Assembly (NCBI RefSeq): GCF_025457605.1
Contig: NZ_JAMZFY010000001.1
Span: 1,736,001 to 1,800,000 of the forward strand
Source: Haloarcula laminariae
GTDB lineage: Archaea > Halobacteriota > Halobacteria > Halobacteriales > Haloarculaceae
DNA length: 64,000 nucleotides
Direction: 5' to 3'
Position numbers and translations under genes: made by a program. Of the stretch, positions 1 through 8,396 are shown in pieces (position 1 is the first letter of the stretch; the number at the start of each line of letters is the position of its first letter). A model generated the notes under the pieces. It was given only the letters and a program-made list of their open reading frames with translations. It had not been told where the DNA came from and did no database searches.

Positions 1-1
1 G

Positions 2-514
2 ACGATGGCCTACCTCACCATGGGGGCGCTGACGACCGACTACTCCACGCTGTACCCCGTCGTACTCATCGCGACGGTCGGTATCGCGTCGGTGCTCTCG
101 TACGGACTCTACTGGCTGTTCGACCACTACGCCCCGGAGGTCAACAGCGGCACCGGCTACATCGGCCTGCTGGTCATCTGGGGCCACGCCATCGACGGCG
201 TCGCCAACGTCCTGCTGGCCGACTGGCTCGACGCCCTCTCGGTCCCGCTCACCTACTACCCGAAACACCCCGCCAACGCCTTCATCATCTCGACTACGGA
301 GGCGCTCCAGCCCGCCGGGCTCACCGCCGCTATCGGCACCTCCTGGCCGTTCCTCTTCGTGAAACTCGCCGTCGCTTCCCTCGTCGTCTGGCTGTTCAAC
401 GACGAGTTCCTGGCGGAGAGCCCGCGCTACGCCCTGCTCCTGCTCATCGCTGTCACCGCCGTCGGGCTCGGTCCCGGCACGCGGGACATGCTGCGGGCCA
501 CGTTCGGTATCTGA
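2..514 (+). CDS. DUF63 family membrane protein, 3' part
   Basis: This is the C-terminal part of a polytopic membrane protein. The reading frame is already open at the window edge, so the true start lies outside. About five hydrophobic segments are visible, with conserved polar residues between them (WGHAIDG, YYPKHP, EALQP) that match the archaeal DUF63 family of uncharacterised integral membrane proteins. No enzymatic motif is visible. It converges on the YcaO-type gene, with 26 bases between the two stops. The family call rests on recalled sequence character, not on a search. Confidence 0.75.
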   Translation, partial: TMAYLTMGALTTDYSTLYPVVLIATVGIASVLSYGLYWLFDHYAPEVNSGTGYIGLLVIWGHAIDGVANVLLADWLDALSVPLTYYPKHPANAFIISTTEALQPAGLTAAIGTSWPFLFVKLAVASLVVWLFNDEFLAESPRYALLLLIAVTAVGLGPGTRDMLRATFGI

Positions 515-540
515 CTGGCTCGGGTGCCACGCTCGAAGCG

Positions 541-2244
541 CTACGGGAACGGGTGGTGCGCCCGGTCGAGCCGGGGTTCGAATCCCAGCTCGTCGGGGAC
601 CCGCTCGGCCCGCTCGCCGAAGTACGCGTCGTCGAAGAAGAGCGGCTGCGCGCTCGGACAGAGGACACGTACCGCCTCGAAACCCAGTCCTTCGAGGTCC
701 CGCGTCGTGAGTCGCGTCGCGTAGGGGTCGAGCCCGGCCTCGGTGACGCGGTCGACGAGCATCGAGAGCTCCGCCGCCTCGTCGTCCGGGACGCGCTCCG
801 GGCCGATGCTCGTCAGCGGCACCGCCGTCTCGGTGTCGGTCAGCGAGGCGGCCTCGGACGGTCGGCCGGCGTAGTGGCCGATTGCGCCGGTGGCGTCGGC
901 CGCGCCCTCTCGCCCCATCCCGCGGAGTTCCAGCCAGTTCTGGAGGGCCTCTTCGAGCGCCCCGGTGGCCGTGGCCTCGGGGTCCAGCCCGGCCGCCGAC
1001 CCCAGCGCGAACTCCGGCCACTCCTCGCCACGGAGGGCAACGGCCACGACGGGCACGTCGACGTCCTGGGTGAGCAACAGCGCCGTCACGGACAGCCCCT
1101 CCGACTGTGCGCGGCGCCGGAGCGTGTCGAACTCGCCGCTCTCGACGGCGATTTCCAGCGGGTCGTACGTCGAGTACCACGCCAACATGGCGGCGTCGCG
1201 CTCGATTACCTCGTACAGCCCGGACAGCAGCGCCCCGGTCTCGGTGCTGCCGAGTCCCAGCCCGGTCGTCACCGGCGGTCGCACCGTCCGCGACGGCGGC
1301 GGGTACAGCACCGTCTCGGCGGGCACGTCGACCTCGGCGTCGGTGTCGAGATGTGTCGCCGGCAGCCACCGGAGCGCCTCCTCGACGGGCCCTTCCTCGG
1401 GGCGGACGAAGGCCGTGGGCTCGATGGCGTCGGCGACCGACGCCGGCGTCCCGCGGGGTAACGTCTCGGTCCGATAGACGCCGGCGGCGTAGCGCTCGTA
1501 GCTCTCGCCGAGCGCCTTCATGAAGGCCGTGTCCCAGTCGGTCGCGACGCCGGCGGCCTGCTGTGGCGCGGTCGCGTCGCTGAACCGCTCGGTGTTCCCC
1601 ACCGTGGCGAGGTAGTAAGGCGCCGGGAACGACTCGGCCTCGCCCACCTCGCTGACGATGCCCATCCGCTCGTCCAGCCCGCCTTCGGCCCGGGCCAGTG
1701 CGTCCCGGTCGTACTCGGGGTCGGTCCCTCGGAGCGTCCACGTCCGGGCGCCGCCGCAGTCACACCCAGGTATCGGGCGGAACTGCCGTTCGGTGTGGGG
1801 CAGTTCGACGACGGTGCCGGCGAGGGGGCCGTTCCCCGAGAGGGCCTGCTCGATGCGGCGACCGGCGACCGCGCCGGCAAAGCGCTGGGTACCGCTGCCC
1901 GGCGCCCCGGCGGGCGCCTGTTCCTCGTCTAAGTTCGCCCGGACGCGCTCGGTGAGACAGTCGTAACACCCCGTCTCCGGGCCGAAGCCGGCGACGGACG
2001 CGTCCGCGACGGGGACGCCGCCGACGCCGCCGAGTTCGACGGCGACCCAGGTCGTGCCGAGTTCGCGGGCGCGGTCGCTTGCGGTCCCGAACAGCTCCGA
2101 GGTCACCTGGTCGACGACGACCGAGAGGTCGGCCGGGGTCACCAGCGGTTCGTCGGCCCGCCGCACGCTGGCGGGGCTGTCACCGAGCGCCGCGACGAGA
2201 GACTCGACCGCCGGGCCGTTCCCGACGACTTCGACAGTGGTCAT
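541..2244 (-). CDS. Fused cyclodehydratase (E1-like/leader-binding domain plus YcaO ATPase domain)
   Basis: A 567-residue protein joining an N-terminal E1/ocin-ThiF-like region (about 1-170) to a YcaO domain (about 200-567). Cysteines C93-x2-C96 and C161-x-C163 look like the zinc site of azoline cyclodehydratase C proteins. GESYERY (about 246-252) and EVIERDA (about 355) match the acidic Mg-ATP motifs of YcaO enzymes. YcaO proteins phosphorylate a peptide amide so that a Cys, Ser or Thr side chain cyclises to an azoline, or carry out related backbone changes. The protein ends in HHPFP, a weak version of the proline-rich tail of azoline-forming YcaOs. The ATG at 2244 is preferred over the longer frame because the extension is low quality and runs into the upstream gene. 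No precursor peptide, dehydrogenase or TfuA partner was found nearby. The substrate is unknown. Confidence 0.8.
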   Translation of the reverse strand: MTTVEVVGNGPAVESLVAALGDSPASVRRADEPLVTPADLSVVVDQVTSELFGTASDRARELGTTWVAVELGGVGGVPVADASVAGFGPETGCYDCLTERVRANLDEEQAPAGAPGSGTQRFAGAVAGRRIEQALSGNGPLAGTVVELPHTERQFRPIPGCDCGGARTWTLRGTDPEYDRDALARAEGGLDERMGIVSEVGEAESFPAPYYLATVGNTERFSDATAPQQAAGVATDWDTAFMKALGESYERYAAGVYRTETLPRGTPASVADAIEPTAFVRPEEGPVEEALRWLPATHLDTDAEVDVPAETVLYPPPSRTVRPPVTTGLGLGSTETGALLSGLYEVIERDAAMLAWYSTYDPLEIAVESGEFDTLRRRAQSEGLSVTALLLTQDVDVPVVAVALRGEEWPEFALGSAAGLDPEATATGALEEALQNWLELRGMGREGAADATGAIGHYAGRPSEAASLTDTETAVPLTSIGPERVPDDEAAELSMLVDRVTEAGLDPYATRLTTRDLEGLGFEAVRVLCPSAQPLFFDDAYFGERAERVPDELGFEPRLDRAHHPFP

Positions 2245-2275
2245 GACCGCACAGAGACGACAGGGGGAGAAAAAC

Positions 2276-3094
2276 CTAGGCCGCAAGCAGGCTCTGGGCG
2301 ACCGTCGCCAGCTCGTCGCTGTCGGCGGCTTCCAGGCGCTCGTCGCCGAGCATCAGGCGCAGGCGCGGACGACCCACGTCGATGGGGACCTTCTCCGTGT
2401 CGATGAGGCCCATGTCCTCTAGCTTCGTCTTCGTGCGGGAGAAGGTCGCCTTGCTCGCGAGGCCGACGTCCTCGCCCCACTTGCTGATATCGTAGAGCAA
2501 CTCGTTGTTGCGCGCGGCGACGAGCAGGCTGATGGTCACCTCGTCGAGCCCGTCGCCGTCGCCGCGAGCGGTCGACAGCGACCCGAGCACGCTGTCGAAG
2601 TCCGCCGCGGTCTCCGGGCCGATTTCGGACTCCAGCGTGGTCCGGACACGCGAGATAGCGGGCGTGCGCAGCGAGTACGCCTCGGCGCTCTCCCACGTGT
2701 TCTCGTAGTACTCCGCGGCGTCGTCGACGAACGCGCCGTCGTCGGTGCCGAGGCCGCCGACGACGTCGCCGATGGTGACCAGGGCGTAGACGCCCTCTGC
2801 CGTGACGGCGACGGAGTGGTTCGGGACCGTTTCGAGCAGGCGCATCGAGAGGCTGCCCGCCTCGACGAGGTCGGCCGCCGTACTCGCGACCAGGAAGTCG
2901 CCCATCACGTCTTTCAGCGTCCGCTCGTCGGCGAGCATGCGGACCTCGACGCCGTCGTCCTGGCGCTCCAGCGTCGTCATCAGCGCCGAGATGGTCTCCT
3001 GTGACGGGTTCACGACGTAAATCGGTGTGTCTGTCTCCTCGAACACCGACGACAGCATCGAGCCGATATCGTCCTGCAGCAGAGTAGTACTCAT
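2276..3094 (-). CDS. tbsP: TbsP-like haloarchaeal transcription regulator (DUF5821 type)
   Basis: A 272-residue soluble protein. The N-terminal two thirds resembles a response module, with IYVVNPS near the start and GSLSMRLLETVPNHSV in the middle. The C-terminal part contains a winged-helix-like stretch (ISKWGEDVGLASKATFSRTKTKLEDMGLI). This fits TbsP, the TrmB-suppressor regulator that links to gluconeogenic gene control in Haloferax. The ATG at 3094 is chosen because the sequence upstream of it turns AT-rich and looks like promoter. It lies 31 bases upstream of the YcaO start and is probably cotranscribed with it. The family identification comes from memory of the sequence pattern. Confidence 0.7.
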   Translation of the reverse strand: MSTTLLQDDIGSMLSSVFEETDTPIYVVNPSQETISALMTTLERQDDGVEVRMLADERTLKDVMGDFLVASTAADLVEAGSLSMRLLETVPNHSVAVTAEGVYALVTIGDVVGGLGTDDGAFVDDAAEYYENTWESAEAYSLRTPAISRVRTTLESEIGPETAADFDSVLGSLSTARGDGDGLDEVTISLLVAARNNELLYDISKWGEDVGLASKATFSRTKTKLEDMGLIDTEKVPIDVGRPRLRLMLGDERLEAADSDELATVAQSLLAA

Positions 3095-3302
3095 TGTGCT
3101 ATTGGGTCTATTATCGCGAAGAACATTTAATTTCATCGGCCGATTATCATTGATTTCGGCGCCAATACTGTCATATCGACCATCAAATCAGTACAAATAT
3201 ATCTATTAGTTACCAATATTATGACCGCATTCCTGACAACAACGACGGCACAACGCGGCAGTTCGATACGGTGTACGCCGTCCGTATCTGGTACGTAACC
3301 GG

Positions 3303-5378
3303 CTAGAACCCGGGGTCCAGTCTCGCAGCGAGGTCCTCGGACCAGTGGAAGTCGCCGTCGAAGATGACCGGCAGCGAGTTCGACTCCAGGATGTCGACGA
3401 GCCTCGCCGCGGAGACGGTGTGCTCGGTCGACGTGCCGTTGAGCGCTCGCTCGCCGTCGACGGGGAGGTCGTAACTCTCGCCGGCCCCCTGTGGCGTCAT
3501 CACTTCACAGACGAGCTCGTAGCCCCCGTCAGTCTCGCTGACCATCGCCACCACCGGGTCCGCCGGCCCCGGTAACAGGGCGTAGGTGCCGTCGCCGACG
3601 ACGGCGTAGTCCTTGCTCATCATGATGCGGCGGCGGGCCAACTGGAGCGCCCGCTGGATGCTAAAGCCGTTGGAGAGCAGCCTGGCGAAGGCGGTCCCGA
3701 CCATCGCGGCGTGGCTGTCGAGGACGTCCGCGAACGTGACCGCGCCGGCCACCGACCCCTGCTCGATGAGGTCGAGCCCCTGCTGGTAGGAGCCACAGGC
3801 GTTCAGGAAGAAGGTGCGGGTGCGCGATTCCGCCAGCGAGGACGTCGCGAGGGTCCCGTCGGGACAGCACAGCCCGTCGTCCTCGCAGTGGCCGATGAAG
3901 TGGACGAAGTCGTTCTCGGACTCGAACACGTCCGCGAGGGCGTCCGTGGTCAGCTGGTCGCGGACGGTGACGTCCATCGGGAGGTCGGCGGCCCGGTATA
4001 TCTCCGAGACGGCGCGGCGCTCGTCCGACATCTCCATGTCGTTCAACACCACGGACAGCTGGAGCTTCTCGGTCTCTTTCGTCCGGTAGCGATACCGGTT
4101 CTCATAGGCCGACGGCGTCGTCTTGAACGCGTCGATGGGAGTACCGGGCGCCAGCCAGCCGTGGACGCGACCGACCCCGCCCGTCGGTTCGACCATGGCC
4201 GTCGGGTCGGCCGCCCCGCGGGTGTAGGAGTCCGAAAGCGTCTTCTCCAGGAGGTCACACCGCTCCAGCTCGGCCCCGTCGGAGAGATAGACTAGCGAGA
4301 GGCTATCGAGCAGGAAGGGGAGACAGCGGGCGCGCTCGAACGACGGCTGCGTGTGCGTCGAGAGGTGCCACTCCGGTACCGCCGCGTCGACCGCCTCGTC
4401 GGGCGTCGCCAGATACCGTTCCAGCCGACCGGCCGGCGAGAGCGACCGCACAGCCGCCGGGTCAAGCGAACACCGGTCCAGTAGTTCGGGGTCCGATTCG
4501 GGGTTCATCCGGCGGACCAGACAGTCCAGGTAAAAGAGCCGCTGGACCGTGTCCGCGATTTCGTCCTGGACCTCGGGAAACGAACTGAACTCGTGGTAGA
4601 CGTCGGTGCCCTCGGCGGTGAGTGCCACTCGCATCCGGTCGTCGACGGTCACGTCGGCGCCCAGATAGTACGCGAGCGGCGCGACGACGAACAGCGACTC
4701 GATACACGGCGGGACCAGCAGTTCGATGCCCGTCTCGGGTTTGGTGTTTGCCAGGTCCGTCGGGACAGACGTGGTCTCGCCGGTCGTCAACAGCGGCGGG
4801 TGGCCGCGCTGTCCCGGATGTGAGCGGGACGGGCCGAGCGTGTGATGGGCCGCGCTCATATGGGAGAGTCCGGTCGCGAGCCCCTCGGGCGTCCTGGGGA
4901 CCTGGATGTGGGCCGGCCCGACGGACGCCGATTCGCCGATGCCGACGGCGACCCGCTGTGCGTCCCACAGCGACAGCACCGTACCGCCCCCGGTGGAGCG
5001 CAGCGAGGCGGCCCCGTCGAAGCGGACGTGGATGCGCTCTCGCCGTGTCCCGAAGGGGCCGTCCTCGGTGGCCCCGTCGGCGGTCCGGACGGTGACCGAG
5101 AGGAGGAAGGCCCCCTCGGGCAGTTCCGAGGCGCTAGTCAGCGCGTACTGGGCGTCACAGTCCAGCGACGTCACGGTGGGGTCGGTCCCGGGGACGCGGA
5201 GGCGGGCGGTCCGCCCGCGGACGCAATCGGTCGTCGCCCGCGGTATCGCCTCACCCGAGCACTTCCGTCGGTCGTCCAGCTGTGCCAGCACCGTTGATAC
5301 CCCCGAGTCGCGCTGCCGAGCAGGGCCGATGCCAGTCCCTCGCTCGGTAGCTGTCTCTGTGACCCCCCAAGAGACCAT
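3303..5378 (-). CDS. CHAT/caspase-like domain protein
   Basis: A 691-residue soluble protein. The C-terminal third carries VHFIGH (H497) and, about 30 residues later, FFLNACGS (C528). That is the His-Cys dyad arrangement of CHAT and caspase-fold proteases, followed by a GSVAGAVTF strand and an AFARLLSNGFSIQRAL helix typical of CHAT domains. The first 450 residues match no family I recognise, although the start looks beta-rich. No TPR repeats are visible, unlike many CHAT proteins. The ATG at 5378 sits 27-32 bases below a TATATA box, so a leaderless mRNA is likely. No gasdermin-like, caspase-activated or toxin-like target gene was seen next to it. Protease activity is inferred from the dyad only. 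Confidence 0.7.
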   Translation of the reverse strand: MVSWGVTETATERGTGIGPARQRDSGVSTVLAQLDDRRKCSGEAIPRATTDCVRGRTARLRVPGTDPTVTSLDCDAQYALTSASELPEGAFLLSVTVRTADGATEDGPFGTRRERIHVRFDGAASLRSTGGGTVLSLWDAQRVAVGIGESASVGPAHIQVPRTPEGLATGLSHMSAAHHTLGPSRSHPGQRGHPPLLTTGETTSVPTDLANTKPETGIELLVPPCIESLFVVAPLAYYLGADVTVDDRMRVALTAEGTDVYHEFSSFPEVQDEIADTVQRLFYLDCLVRRMNPESDPELLDRCSLDPAAVRSLSPAGRLERYLATPDEAVDAAVPEWHLSTHTQPSFERARCLPFLLDSLSLVYLSDGAELERCDLLEKTLSDSYTRGAADPTAMVEPTGGVGRVHGWLAPGTPIDAFKTTPSAYENRYRYRTKETEKLQLSVVLNDMEMSDERRAVSEIYRAADLPMDVTVRDQLTTDALADVFESENDFVHFIGHCEDDGLCCPDGTLATSSLAESRTRTFFLNACGSYQQGLDLIEQGSVAGAVTFADVLDSHAAMVGTAFARLLSNGFSIQRALQLARRRIMMSKDYAVVGDGTYALLPGPADPVVAMVSETDGGYELVCEVMTPQGAGESYDLPVDGERALNGTSTEHTVSAARLVDILESNSLPVIFDGDFHWSEDLAARLDPGF

Positions 5379-5403
5379 GTACAGGGTACTGTGGGCTTAT
5401 ACA

Positions 5404-5411
5404 CTATATAC
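5404..5411 (-). promoter_or_regulatory. TATA box of the CHAT-like gene
   Basis: A TATATA core lies 27-32 bases upstream of the ATG at 5378, in a locally AT-rich stretch. This is the spacing expected for a leaderless haloarchaeal transcript and supports that start codon. Confidence 0.6.
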
Positions 5412-5539
5412 ATAATGATGCTCAAGTAAGCATTTCATACTGACACGAACGCCGCCCGTCGGTGCCCGGAATCTGCCAGTCGCTCACACGCTCGGGGCCA
5501 AAGGGTAGATTATTGACGGGCGCGTCCCGACGCACTCAC

Positions 5540-6787
5540 ATGAGCTACGACACCGTCCGCGAGACGGACCCTGCTGTCGCAGACGCCCTAGAGGGCGAGC
5601 GGGCACGACAGAACGACACGCTGGCGATGATTGCCAGCGAGAACCACGTCTCCGAGGCAGTCATGGAGGCCCAGTCCTCCGAACTCACCAACAAGTACGC
5701 CGAGGGGTACCCCGGCGAACGCTATTACGGCGGCTGTGACTTCGCCGACGACATCGAGCAGCTGGCTATCGACCGCGCAAAGGAGCTGTGGGGCGCCGAC
5801 CACGTCAACGTCCAGCCCCACTCGGGCTCGCAGGCCAACATGGGCGTCTATCTCGGCGTCCTCGAACCCGGCGACAAGATACTCTCCCTGGACCTGACCC
5901 ACGGCGGGCACCTCTCCCACGGCCACCCCGCGAACTTCGCCGGCCAGGTGTACGAGGTCGAGCAGTACAAAATCGACGAGGAGACGGGCTACGTCGACTA
6001 CGACGGGCTCCGCGAGCACGCCGAGGAGTTCGAACCCGACATCATCGTCTCGGGCTACTCGGCGTACCCGCGGGAAGTCGACTTCGGGCGCATTCAGGAG
6101 GCGGCCGACGCCGTCGACGCCTACCACCTCGCCGACATCGCCCACATCACCGGGCTCGTCGCCGCCGGCGTCCACGAGTCGCCCGTCGGCGTCGCCGACT
6201 TCGTCACCGGTTCGACGCACAAGACCATCCGCGCCGGCCGTGGCGGCATCATCATGTGCGACGAGGAGTACGCCGACGACGTCGACAACGCCGTCTTCCC
6301 CGGCTCTCAGGGCGGCCCGCTGATGCACAACGTCGCCGGCAAGGCCGTCGGCTTCAAGGAGGCGCTGGAACCGGAGTTCGAGGAGTACGCCGCACAGACA
6401 GTCGACAACGCCGTCGCCCTCGGCGACCGGCTCAAGGAACACGGGCTCGACCTCGTCTCGGACGGCACCGACAACCACCTCGTCCTCATCGACCTCCGGC
6501 CCTCCCATCCCGACACCACGGGTAAGGAGGTCGAGGAAGCGCTGGAGGAGGCCGGCATCGTCCTCAACGCCAACACCGTGCCCGGCGAGACCCGCTCGGC
6601 CTTCAACCCCTCGGGCATCCGCGCCGGCACGCCCGCACTGACGACGCGTGGCTTCGACGAGGACGACTGCCGCGAGGTCGCCGACCTCATCTACGAGGTC
6701 GTCGAGGCGCCCCACGACGACGACGTCGTCGCCGAGGTCGCCGAGCGCGTCGAGGAACTCACCGACGCGTACCCGCTGTACGAGTAG
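5540..6787 (+). CDS. glyA: Serine hydroxymethyltransferase
   Basis: A 415-residue PLP enzyme that interconverts serine and glycine while charging the folate or pterin carrier with a one-carbon unit. The PLP lysine lies in TGSTHKT (K228). The N-terminal IASEN, the GYPGERYYGG loop and the GGHLSHG motif are all family hallmarks. The ATG at 5540 is preferred over the upstream in-frame start because it gives the canonical N terminus and lies about 25-34 bases after a TAGATTATT TATA-like box. folD lies 3.3 kb downstream on the same strand but is separated by two opposite-strand sulfatase genes, so the two are not one operon. Confidence 0.97.
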   Translation: MSYDTVRETDPAVADALEGERARQNDTLAMIASENHVSEAVMEAQSSELTNKYAEGYPGERYYGGCDFADDIEQLAIDRAKELWGADHVNVQPHSGSQANMGVYLGVLEPGDKILSLDLTHGGHLSHGHPANFAGQVYEVEQYKIDEETGYVDYDGLREHAEEFEPDIIVSGYSAYPREVDFGRIQEAADAVDAYHLADIAHITGLVAAGVHESPVGVADFVTGSTHKTIRAGRGGIIMCDEEYADDVDNAVFPGSQGGPLMHNVAGKAVGFKEALEPEFEEYAAQTVDNAVALGDRLKEHGLDLVSDGTDNHLVLIDLRPSHPDTTGKEVEEALEEAGIVLNANTVPGETRSAFNPSGIRAGTPALTTRGFDEDDCREVADLIYEVVEAPHDDDVVAEVAERVEELTDAYPLYE

Positions 6788-6968
6788 CCGACCGGAAACG
6801 CGCCGCCCGGGCGTTTCGGCAATCAGGCCGTTCAGGTAACCGGGGATGCATTGACCTGTCAATGGGGGACCGGCCCTCGCCCGTCGCCGCGGTCGTTTTA
6901 CCCGTCACCTCCCCACACAGCGACGGCTCACCGCCGAATCGGCCCGACCAAGCCGCCACTGACCGCGC

Positions 6969-8396
6969 TCACTCCCCGGCGAGATGGCGCGTCGTGAACT
7001 CCGCGATGGGGTCGTCGGTCGCGTCCATCCAGCCGGCGAGACGGTCGCGCAACCGCGAACGCACGTCCCCGTAGTCCGGGTGGTCGACGAGGTTCTGTAG
7101 CTCGTGCGGGTCGGCGTCGAGGTCGTACAGTTCGTCGGTGTCGGGGGCGTTGAAGACGTACTTGTACCGCTTCGTCCGGACCATCCGCTGGGAGTACAGC
7201 CCCATCTCGTCGCCGTGGTACTCGCCGAAGACGGCGTCGCGACCACCGTCCTCGCCGCGCAACAGCGGCCAGAGGCTCCGGGCGTCGATGTCGTCGGGCA
7301 CCGACGCGTCGGCCGCGTCGAGAAACGTCGGCATCAGGTCCATCAGCGAGACGAGCTCGTCACAGACCCGGCCGTCGCCGGCCACGCCGGGCCCGCGAAC
7401 GACCAGCGGGATGCGGTAGGTGTCGTCGTACATCATGGGCCCCTTGTTCCACTGGCGGTGGCCGCCGGTGAAGTCGCCGTGGTCCGACGCGTGGACGACG
7501 AGCGTGTTCTGGGCGACGCCCAGCGCGTCGAGTTTCGCCAGCACGCGGGCTATCTGGTCGTCGATGTGGTGCATGAATCCCAGATACAGCGCCCGCAACC
7601 GGTCCCACTCGTCCCGGGAGAGCCCCTCGACGCCGCGATACTGACGGTACCGCTCCTGCACTCTCGGTTTCCCGTCGAAGGTCTCGGCGTCGGACGGCCA
7701 GGGCGGGAGGGCGTCGGGGTCGTACATCGAGGCGTACGGCTCCGGGACGAGATAGGGGTGGTGTGGGCCCTGGAAGTCGACGCGGTGGAAGAAGGGCTCC
7801 TCGTGCGCGAGCTGTTCCAGCCGTCCGAGGGTCAGTTCGGCGTTGAACGCCGAGCGGGTCGCTTCGGGCGGTATCGGCAGGGTGCCGCCGAGGAGGTCCC
7901 GCGAGCCGTCGAACTCGGCGTACACCGGGTCCCGGGGCTCGATTTCGTCGGGGTCGATGCCGTGGTCGCGCTGGTAGCTGTCCAGCCCAGCGGACAGATG
8001 GGCGTCGTGGTGGTCGTCGCTTCCGCCGACGTAGTCGAAGCCGAAGTCCTCGGGCGTGGCGGTCCGGCCGACGTGCCACTTGCCGACGTAGGCGTTCCGG
8101 TAGCCCGCGTCCCGCAACGCCGTCCCGAACGTGGGCACGTCCGCCGGGAGGTCCGCCCGGACGGCGTCGGGCTCGTGGACGTTGTTGAGTATCCCGTGGT
8201 TGTGGGGGTAGAGCCCGGTCAGCAGCGACGCACGTGCGCTGCTGCAGATGCTGATGGGGGTGAAGGCGTGCGTGAAGCGGACCCCATCGGCGGCCAGCCC
8301 GTCGATAGCGTCGGTCTCGACGGGGACGCCGTCGGGGTCGACGAGGTCGTGGCGCTCCTGGTCGGTCAACAGCAGGAGCACGTTCGGTCGGCCCAT
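6969..8396 (-). CDS. Sulfatase family protein with a Cys nucleophile position
   Basis: A 475-residue alkaline-phosphatase-superfamily protein. The start NVLLLLTDQERHD gives the first metal-binding Asp, and HASDHGDF and KGPMMYDDTYRIPLVV are typical sulfatase motifs. The nucleophile motif reads CSSARASLLTG with C51. It departs from the strict C-x-P-x-R formylglycine consensus by having Ser in place of Pro. Likely activity is hydrolysis of a sulfate ester, but the substrate is unknown. Its ATG overlaps the TGA of the upstream sulfatase gene by one base (8396), so the pair is translationally coupled. No signal peptide is visible, and no formylglycine-generating enzyme or sulfatase maturase occurs in the window. 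Confidence 0.85.
   Translation of the reverse strand: MGRPNVLLLLTDQERHDLVDPDGVPVETDAIDGLAADGVRFTHAFTPISICSSARASLLTGLYPHNHGILNNVHEPDAVRADLPADVPTFGTALRDAGYRNAYVGKWHVGRTATPEDFGFDYVGGSDDHHDAHLSAGLDSYQRDHGIDPDEIEPRDPVYAEFDGSRDLLGGTLPIPPEATRSAFNAELTLGRLEQLAHEEPFFHRVDFQGPHHPYLVPEPYASMYDPDALPPWPSDAETFDGKPRVQERYRQYRGVEGLSRDEWDRLRALYLGFMHHIDDQIARVLAKLDALGVAQNTLVVHASDHGDFTGGHRQWNKGPMMYDDTYRIPLVVRGPGVAGDGRVCDELVSLMDLMPTFLDAADASVPDDIDARSLWPLLRGEDGGRDAVFGEYHGDEMGLYSQRMVRTKRYKYVFNAPDTDELYDLDADPHELQNLVDHPDYGDVRSRLRDRLAGWMDATDDPIAEFTTRHLAGE

Noticed and set aside
573-592. A tRNA T-arm-like sequence (GGGGTTCGAATCCC) on the + strand near 580.
   Set aside because: It lies inside the YcaO coding region and has no acceptor stem, D arm or anticodon arm around it, so it is a chance match.
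5588-6862. Long open frame opposite glyA.
   Set aside because: It is the GC-rich antisense shadow of glyA. The sense protein has every serine hydroxymethyltransferase motif, while the antisense product is Val/Asp-rich low-complexity sequence.
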